This document shows, piece after piece, positions 56,124 to 64,000 of a stretch of DNA of 64,000 bases (the stretch's first letter is position 1; each line of letters opens with the position of its first letter). The position numbers and the translations under genes are program-made. The stretch spans positions 1,612,001-1,676,000 of the forward strand of contig JAPWGK010000002.1 of assembly GCA_029641185.1 (NCBI GenBank), read 5' to 3'. The notes under the pieces were generated by a model. The model was not told where the DNA came from. It ran no database searches and was given only the letters and a program-made list of their open reading frames with translations. The stretch is from Pseudofabraea citricarpa (taxonomy: Eukaryota > Ascomycota > Leotiomycetes > Helotiales > Dermateaceae).

Positions 56124-57814
56124 TTAGTCAACCATTGGCTCCTCTGCAACATAATGCAAGTATGCTCCCAATAACTTGATACCCTCGATATAATTCTTCT
56201 TATCCAACTTCTCGTTGATGGAGTGTGCAGCATCAGTAGAGCTACCCATTGGAAGAAGGAGCACATTCTTTCCAGTTGCTTGCTCGAAGGTCAGAGTGAC
56301 AGGAATACTTGGGCAATATTAGTACATAGGTCAAATCAATCATTCACGTGTGGCATGATAACTCACCTTCCGCCCTCTCTGGTAAGATCTGGTTTGACAC
56401 CCCATACTCTCTCTACTGCCTTGCCAGCGGCCGAGAAGTTCCAGTGCTTCGGGCTGGCGACCCACCACTTTCCAGCATGTTGTAGTGTACAATTCAAGGT
56501 ATTCTTGCTCTTGAGTAGTTTAAATTGTTCGTCGATGTACTTGAACACCAGGCGGTCGACATCTTCGGGTTCCATGTTTGGAACAGTACGGATGGAGAAT
56601 TTTCCAATAACCTTGGCTGGAATGACTGTCTTTGCGCCAGCTTGAGAGAAAGCACCTTCAATGCCATGAACCGACAAAGATGGGTAACGCCAGCGAGCCA
56701 TCAAGGTTGCCTCCTTATCAGGATGGATCGAGGTCTGACTACCAAGGGACTCATATAAATTGTCCATGGTGAAAGCAATATCACCGTACAAAGCCTTCTC
56801 ATCATCGGTGAGAGGAGCGACTAGTTCAGCCAAACCTGGAATCTGGATCTTACCATCGGTGTCGACAAGGCTGGCCAAGATGCGAACCAAATCAGTCATT
56901 GGCTCCTGGGCCGTACCACCAAAAACACCACTGTGGAGATCCTGGCCCGGACCTGAGATCTCAACAGAGTAGTAACTGCAACCACGAAGACCGTAGGTTA
57001 GGCAGGGTTTTTCTGTTCCTAGCCAGTAGTTATCTGATATGCAGACGGCATCTGCGTCGGCAAAGTACTTCTTTGCCTCAGCGTTGATGAAATCATCTAA
57101 GCCTTCCGAGCCGTACTCTTCCATGCCTTCAAAGCACATCAACAAGTTGACCGGGAAATCGATGCCACCCTTCTGATGAGCCTCAATGGCGTTAAGCCAG
57201 CCAAGTACTGGTCCTTTGTCATCTGTGCTTCCACGACCATACATTCGTCCCTTGTCATCGATAGTCAATTCAAAAGGTTCTGTGGCCCATCCATCTTCCT
57301 TGCCAGCGGGCTGTACGTCGTAGTGGCCGTAGACCAAAATGGTACGCTTCTTCTTGTCACTTCCATAACGAGCGATGACCACGGGTGGGAGATCCAAGTG
57401 CTCCTTGCCTGGCTGCTTGCCAAGAGGTCGCTTTTCAACCTGAGCACCTAGAGCTGCGAGCTCATCAGCAAGGAAGTTTCCCATGCGGACGACATCTGGC
57501 CTGCGTTCCTCGTCGGCAGAGATAGAGGGAATGGCAACGGCCTTGCGTAGTCTGTCGATGAAGTGATCAGTGAGGTCATCTACTTGTTTGAAGTAGCCAT
57601 CAAGTTGCGGGGCCATGGTGTGTTTTCGTGCTTGGTGCGACCGAATAGCGTCGGTCAAGTATGGACGGGTGTTGTTGCGAAAAGCTGGTGTACGGGAAGG
57701 TGCAAATGTGCGAGAGGCAAACGAAGCTGGAGTTGATGGCAATTTCAATCTCTTCCAGATGTGGTGTTGGCCTTTGGACTTGAGGCAGCTTGAGATGGTG
57801 AGGGACATAGACAT
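56124..57814 (-). CDS. DUG1: Cys-Gly metallodipeptidase Dug1 (M20 family), with possible mitochondrial extension
   Basis: Two exons on the minus strand, 56367-57814 and 56124-56307, encode 543 residues from the first ATG. Residues 1-66 are Arg/Ser-rich and free of acidic clusters, like a mitochondrial presequence, while the internal ATG at residue 67 ([19 protein letters not shown]) matches the usual Dug1/CNDP2 start. Metal-site residues are visible: His164 and Asp166 in [10 protein letters not shown], the Asp pair 198-199 in [10 protein letters not shown] and Glu232/Glu233 in [11 protein letters not shown]. The enzyme hydrolyses Cys-Gly dipeptides from glutathione breakdown in the cytosol. 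The extension is the odd part and could give two isoforms. It is convergent with UBP14. Confidence 0.95.
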
Positions 57815-58535
57815 TCGTGATACAGCCTTTCGATGAGCTGTGGTTGGTTGACTTGCTGGTAGCTGGCTACAATGGGCTCAAAATCGGGTCCCGTCGGCAT
57901 TGCACAAAAGCTATCCTTGAATAGGAAGGAGGGGTAGTTTGCTCACGTGAGCAGCCTTTGGAGTTGAGGGGTGCACTTCGAAGTAGAACGTGCACGAGCG
58001 CCAACAAACAAACAGTGTGAAACAAGAAAACTTACCTTGAAAGAAATGATAGCACGGGTTGAAAGAGCATAAGTTCAACTATACTGGTAGTTCGTGTTGA
58101 TCTCTAGGTACGTAAATAGTTACGAATACCTAGGTATGAATTGAATATGAATTGAATATAATAGAGATACCACCTATCTCGCAGTTCTACTTCGCGAGTA
58201 GGTAGGCGGTAGGAACACATCTCTCTGTACCTGACTTCAAAATTCTAGTTTCTGGGGCGTCATTCCACCGACGACTAGGTCCCAAGGAGCAGGAACAGAG
58301 TTCTAACGTTCCAACAAACGTGTCTTGACAATTAGTCAGTTGTTGCTTGTTACTCGTACGGCTCGCTAAAAGTCAAGAGCTGCAGGTCGTTTGACATAAG
58401 CTGCAGGTGTAAAAGCGCCTACAGTAAGGCTAACACAGCCACGTCAACCCTACATGGACATTGGCTCTCGCGGGTACAGATTTATCTACACAATTAGAAT
58501 CGAGGCCGTGGAAGATGGATATTATTATCATCGTC

Positions 58536-58558
58536 TCATCATCATCATCATCATCATC
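58536..58558. repeat. TCA trinucleotide microsatellite
   Basis: About eight near-perfect TCA units in the 3-kb intergenic region. Confidence 0.85.
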
Positions 58559-59131
58559 GATTTCCCCCTCTGCTGCAGGGATGCCACAGCCATACTCAGT
58601 GCTTTAGTCTGCCGTCAGTTCCCTGGCTCTGGGTTTCTGTTTCTGGGTACTTCCTACAGTACTGTACAGTACCTTTTCGCGTGCGCTGAAGGTTAATTAC
58701 CCGCCGTAGCCCGCAGCTTAAGCTTTAATGGGTTAATTTACACGAGGCACCTGAGCAGGCCAGGCTGGAAGGCCAATCACAAATCTCACACGACATGCAT
58801 CGACGACCTGGGTCTCCTAAGCCTAAGATCCGCACGAGGCCAGCGTGAGAATGCACCCAAGCTATACAGTTCTTCAGATGACTTCTAATTATAGGCGGTG
58901 CTGGAGAGAACAGCAGTCTATTGAAAATAACGACATCCAATCCTGTTCTGTTGTCTGCAGCAGATGACTTTCAGATTGGGGTTGAACGCAGTGGTTGATA
59001 ACTCCGGAGGACCTAGTGAAGAGCGAGCTCTTCAAGACAACCCAAAAGCGCTTAACCAAGTAACAGCCACCTAAAATTATACCGTTATGGACAAGCATAT
59101 AGTTAACAGGAACCATGCCGTGACCAAAGAC

Positions 59132-59156
59132 CACACACACACACACACACACACAC
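59132..59156. repeat. AC dinucleotide microsatellite
   Basis: About twelve CA/AC units in a row, the longest dinucleotide repeat in the window. Confidence 0.9.
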
Positions 59157-59912
59157 TTAGCAAAGAGCATATGGAGGTGCAGGTACTGTACTGTAGACAC
59201 TGGACAGTTATCAAAAACCACGAGGGCCAAGGTGATAAGTGGTAGCCAAGGATGACACGAGACGAGACGGGCCGCATCGTTCGCCGTGTGTTGGGAACGC
59301 GGCTAGAAACACCCTAGTTCCAAATCGTCCTCCACCCCCTCCCACTTCTCCTCCCAGACTCTCGCAATCTCCTAGACTCCCAGCACCAACCACCGGCTCT
59401 AGGCATCCAGCAATAATAACCTGTAAACCTGTACTCGACCGAACCGAACTGTGCTCGACGACCAGGAAAACAGAGTTTGCGCTGGGGCCGCCAGCATGAC
59501 AGTGATGTACAACCCTGCTCGCCCGCCTACGACTACGACTACGACTACCTGCGTTGCCCTGAACATACTGTGCTGTGGTGTCACCTGTACGCCGTCCGAT
59601 GCTGTCAAACACCAGAAAACATTCCAGAAAAATGCTCACCGGTGATAAGGGAAGCAAGCAAGCAGCCAAACCCTCATTCTCTCCCACCAGCTACCAGCCA
59701 CCAGGAGGGAGCCATGCAGCAACTTATTTTAATCTTCACCTTGTGAATGGACTGACATGGATGGGAAGTAAGCCCTAAGGCAGGGCCCTGCTCTTTTTTC
59801 CTGCGGCTGGGCTACTACGCCGCCCTCACCCATCCCGCTGTCGCGTTGGCATTGCTGGATGATGAGGATCATGTCCCAGTTAGCGCTGCTGTCAGCCTGC
59901 GTCTGTGTTTCC

Positions 59913-59944
59913 GTGCCAGTGTGCCAGTGTGCCAGTGTGCCAGT
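59913..59944. repeat. Four-copy GTGCCAGT tandem repeat
   Basis: The octamer GTGCCAGT is repeated four times without a mismatch. Confidence 0.9.
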
Positions 59945-60880
59945 TGTACCAGTCCCAGTCTTGGATGATTGCGCAGGCCGGGGGTGCCACGAGAGAGTAA
60001 CCGCCATCATCACGGATGACATGCTGCTCAGATGGCCAAGGACAGCAAGCAGGTCCGCAGGAGCAGGAATGAAGGCAAGGCAGGGTCGTTGGGTGATCCG
60101 ATCTGGTATGGAGAAAGCAGTGTCTCCAGGAGGGGGAGCGCTGGGAGCCTGGCTGCTGGTCACGGAGTGTGCATCGTTGCATCGATTCCGATCCGAGCCT
60201 TGTCACCCCCTCCCCGTCCCAGTCCCAGCTTTTTGCTCCTCGAATTTGGTCCCTTGTCCGAAGCCAAGAGCACTCTGCCCTCCGACCAGCTACCACCAGC
60301 TCCTGGAGAAGTCAGCCTTTCGGTCGCCTGTCGCCTGTTGCAGGCCTCAGACTTTAGCGCCTGTTGCCATCATTGGCCCTGGACATGCGCGCCCTGCGCA
60401 TCTTTGCTACCTTATTTTCCCAGAGCGGATACCTGGTCCATTTGGGAACAATGCACCCATACCCTCGTCGTGATGCTCCCCACTCCCGAGTCCCGACAAC
60501 TCCCCATCCATGGTTGATGGGCGACAAGGGCTCTGGAGCCTGGAGGGAGAGTAGGAGAGAGACCCCGTCTAAGCTTCATCTTCTTCTTCGAGGTGGGCAT
60601 GGCCTCTCTCCTGTCTCCATAAACACCCTACAACGGCAGAATCTGGCTATGCGCCCCGATATGTTCTATCTTTGTGCATCGACTGCGCTTTTACTCTCTT
60701 CATGAACTATCTGCCGGAAAGCTTGGTTGAACATTGAGGCTAGTGCTTCGCCATCATCCTGGATCACTTAGCACAAATCTTACGTGGTCAAGCATACTTG
60801 ACTCCAATTTTGTGAATATTGCATCTGAACGAGATCTATTCCAGTCGGCTGCGCTGCAAGGCTGTCAGACAGACTACATA

Positions 60881-63800
60881 ATGTCGAATCTGAGAGATAT
60901 CATGGATGTCGATGTTGAGCCTCTCGAGTCCCAGGCGTATAGAAAGGCTCAAGAGGCCGCTGAGCAAGAAGCCTCCCGTCGCGGCACTCTAACTTCACCT
61001 AGTGCTCCATCCTCACCATCGTTGGAGGGCAAAGGTAAAGCACCCATCAGACGACGCAGATCCAGTCGAGTCTCTAAACCATCAGCATCAACATCGTCCT
61101 CGGCATCAGTATCAGCATCAACACCAGCACGAATAAGTACAGGACGCCGGCGCAGTAGCGCTACTTCGGATGCCATGGACTATTCTTTACAGGCACCTCC
61201 TGGAGGGGCATTTACCTATCAACCAAGCCCACCGGGAAGCTCACAGCTGCAATCAGGACAGGAGTCAGCTTCTGAGGTTCCAGTGAAGTACACTCCGGTC
61301 ACTGGGCGAATTAGCAGAGCCAAAAAGGGTGTCCCGGTACATACGTGTGACATCTGTAGACCTGTTAAGGTATGTTATTTTCCTACGGCCCTACAACTTC
61401 CCAAGTCAGATGTTGATGAATTGCAGACTTTCACACGGGCAGAACATCTAAGGTAGCGCCCTCCAGGTTTACTAGATGTAAATCATAGCAACATCTAACT
61501 GGTATGCTGATACTCTATAGACGGCACCAATTATCTCATCAGAAGCCTGCTTATCCTTGTACGTTCGAGGATTGTGAGAGGGCATTTCATCGGCCTGATC
61601 TATTAGCTCGACATCGCAACCGACAGTAGGCATTTCAATCATTATCAAGAAGTTCATTGCAGCTAAATGTGCACAGCGAGACTCAGGGAGAGAAACCGTA
61701 CAAGGCTGGAGACCGAAGAAGCAGAGCTTCGTCAAGTGCATCGGAACGGTATGAGCCTGGATTGAAAGTTGAGCCTGGCCATGAAAATACTACTAGCTTT
61801 ATATCGGGATCTCCCTCTGGACCGGTGGGTTCTAGGTCCTCAGCAGCCGGCGAAAATCCTGCCGTGAGGTCAAATTATGCTTCAAGCGTAAGCACGGGCA
61901 GTTTTCCCCCAGTAAACTATCCTAGCCCTGCACAAGGAACACCTTCATCCCCTTCAGGTCTTGGGAGTAGCAGGAACCTCAATACGACCACCTATGATGG
62001 ATTGGGCACGCTCACAATACCGCCTTCATCGAATATCACTGACCAGGAGCAATATTCTCGTGCAACACATCTAGGATATAGCCCATTTTCTGGAGCCGAC
62101 GATTTGGACTTCACAAATTATCCTTCATTACACACTCTGCCTCTTTTACGTATCCCAGAAGAAGCCTTAATGCCCGGCTTGACCCATACACAAGATAATT
62201 CCCCTTGGTGCTCATCTGCTTCCGACAGTACTTTCTCCACACAATCTGATCAGTGGATTTCAAGAGGACGATCGGGCTCCGTTGCTACCATTCCTGAATG
62301 GTCAACATCAGCCATGCATACACAATCATGGGTACCTCAGATGCCTGTCACGACTTCTCATGATCTCAGAAGTTCTCCATTCGACTCATTGCCAGACCAC
62401 TTTGAGACGCCGTATTCATCGCCTAGAGTATCTTCCCCGACGTTCTCTCGGCAGTTATTAGATCTGCCTAACAACATGTATGGAGGAAATCATATGGAAT
62501 CAGTGGGTACTCGTCCAAACTCATCGATGATTGAAATGTCAATAGCTCAACTGAATTCAGCGTCCCCTTCACGAATATCCGTCGCCGGATTGGCACGCCT
62601 TGGTAACCGAGCGAAGGGACTGGTGGAACAACAACAACTAGCAGGCTTGGGATCACACTCCGACGTCCCATTAGTCTCTTTTGATGCACACGTGGCAGAC
62701 TTTTGGACTTATTTTGACCCTTTATTCCCAATCATCCACAATGGTACCTTTAAGCACAGGTTTGATTCTGACCCTGGTGCGGGCACTCTTCTAGAGGCAG
62801 CGATGGCTGCAATAGGCACTCAATACTCCGACTTCCCAGACACCCGCCGCAAGGGTACAGAAATCCATTCCTTTTGCAGAAGAAACATCGACCTGGTAAA
62901 TTGTCAACCTCTTTGAGGGCAATCCGAAGTGAGCTCAAGTGCTGACAATTGTGCAGTGTCCCTGGAACCTTCAAACCATGCAAGCCATCTTGCTTACAGA
63001 AATTTTTAAGACATTTCGTGCCAGAAAAACTTCCGTCAAACCCTCACGGCAGTTTGAGGAGATGTGCAAGCGAGTAAGGCCACTCCACCATCTTAGTTGG
63101 AACTTGGTGAAACTGACCTACCTAGCTTTTACAGCTCCTTACATCATCCGAGTCACAGCATGAACCCCATAACCCTCAAAGTATAGATGCTCATGACCGT
63201 TGGAGTCATTGGGCCGAACAAGAAGCACGACACCGGCTGCTAAGCGGTTGTTTCATCTTCGATTGCCATCAGGCAATTTATCACGAACAACCTCGTCTTG
63301 CTATCCTCCAAACAGAATCTATCGCCTCATTTCTTACTGTTCCCTGTCCGGAGAACTGGTGGAATGCCCAGACTTCCTCGCTATGGCAGGCTTCAAATCC
63401 TGCATTATCTACATTAGAGAATAACCTAACTCAGGAGAGAATGGATCCTTACGCCACTTCTGCCAAATCAGCTTTTACACAATTGCTTCTCATTAGCTCC
63501 TTAGCATCACATCTACCTGCGAGTCACCGTGGGAATCTTGGTGATTTATCCCTCTTAGAAAAATCAACTGCGATCGAACGAATTCTAAGAGTGTTCCCGT
63601 CTGACCCTCTTGCAAACACATATCTTGCACTTCATTATACGCCTTTGTGCGATCTACTTGCCGTAACAGGAGAAACTGTAAGTATGCACCAAGCTGTATA
63701 AGCTATGCTAGGCCAACAATATTCGCAATATTTGTTTCCAAATAGCTAACTTCTAGTTTTACAGTGGGTGTTTTCAAGGAAATTAACACCTCCATCGGCA

Positions 63801-64000
63801 TTTACAGCAGCTAAGGCACGTCTAAAGGCTTGGTCTTCGTCGAGAGCAGCTGCTTCAGCCACTATTTATGCGTGCACTGCATTACGATCTTTCCTGTTGG
63901 AAAATCGTGGTACGTGTTCGCGGAACACCCGAAGACAAATCTCTTACAGCTATGGTTTGTCCTATTACTGGGGTCTCTATACTTCTGCTTTAATATGTTG
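60881..64000 (+). CDS. C2H2 zinc-finger transcription factor with fungal-specific regulatory domain (3' end outside window)
   Basis: Seven exons are visible: 60881-61369, 61427-61452, 61521-61625, 61677-62895, 62957-63073, 63135-63677 and 63765 to the window end, so the gene is partial at its C-terminus. Two C2H2 fingers lie near residues 157-206: TCDICRPVKTFTRAEHLRRH, with a slightly longer loop than usual, and PCTFEDCERAFHRPDLLARH. Both exons of 26 and 105 bases fall inside the finger region. Between residues 207 and about 490 the protein is disordered and Ser/Pro-rich. A fungal-specific transcription factor domain then begins near FWTYFDPLFPIIHNGTFKHR and continues (RWSHWAEQEARHRLLSGCFI, SYYWGLYTSALIC). 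The regulator's target is unknown. A basic SRVSK cluster upstream may be a nuclear localisation signal. Confidence 0.85.

Larger units (their letters stand above)
57815..60880. other. Long gene-free region upstream of the zinc-finger gene
   Basis: About 3 kb without a supportable gene. It contains microsatellites (TCA at 58536-58558, AC at 59132-59156, CTACGA-type units at 59528-59548), a four-copy octamer at 59913-59944, and a TACCTAGGTA palindrome at 58127-58136. Many long frames occur because of low complexity and GC-rich stretches, but none has family features. A long promoter or leader of the transcription factor is plausible, as such genes often have long 5' regions. Confidence 0.5.

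Noticed and set aside
58889..59277. Minus-strand frames with repeated VCVCVCV
   Set aside because: Translation of the AC microsatellite; no coding signal outside the repeat.
59859..60517. Frames of 161 and 204 codons upstream of the zinc-finger gene
   Set aside because: Overlapping frames in GC-rich repetitive DNA with no shared features and no splice support.

Overview
This window is nuclear DNA from a filamentous ascomycete (Pezizomycotina). The evidence is short GT-AG introns (mostly 48-65 bases), 5'-end micro-exons, a HET-domain protein, a fungal transcription factor with a C-terminal regulatory domain, and a set of typical ascomycete housekeeping genes. A Leotiomycetes-like source is my impression only. 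No tRNA, rRNA, CRISPR array or intact transposon was recognised. Gene models were joined by hand from reading frames and splice sites, so exon borders are predictions. All functional names rest on motif recognition, not on a search.

Layout. Positions 1-32.7 kb are a dense housekeeping block: a MIT-domain protein (952-4839), fimbrin (5425-7589, minus), a hotdog thioesterase (8337-8918), a RING-like/ankyrin protein (9461-10636), a sterol O-acyltransferase (11837-14100), an unknown protein (15125-16117), a mitochondrial rRNA 2'-O-methyltransferase of the Mrm2 type (17056-18432), ribosomal protein eL18 (18768-19632, minus), a mitochondrial APS/PAPS-type carrier (20749-21967), an SR splicing factor (22511-23732), a DDHD phospholipase (24384-28227, minus), a nuclear coiled-coil protein (29015-31143, minus) and the oligosaccharyltransferase subunit Ost3/6 (31570-32735). 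An NCS1 permease follows (33671-35884).

Positions 35.9-47.4 kb look like an accessory island. It is looser, more AT-rich and full of unrecognised genes: a weak membrane-protein model, an orphan 170-residue protein, a repeat-containing tail-anchored-type membrane protein, a dynamin-family GTPase without membrane domain, an orphan minus-strand protein, and a HET-domain protein. A dynamin-like GTPase, an orphan gene and a HET gene in a row suggest a possible self/non-self recognition or defence locus. This is inference.

Positions 47.9-57.8 kb return to core genes: the Rft1 protein of lipid-linked oligosaccharide metabolism, the DEAD-box helicase Dbp3, the Fe-S scaffold Isu1, the deubiquitinase Ubp14 and the Cys-Gly dipeptidase Dug1 (with a possible mitochondrial form). 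Rft1 and Ost3 both serve N-glycosylation. A 3-kb gene-free, microsatellite-rich stretch then precedes a C2H2 zinc-finger transcription factor (60881 onward) that runs off the window end.
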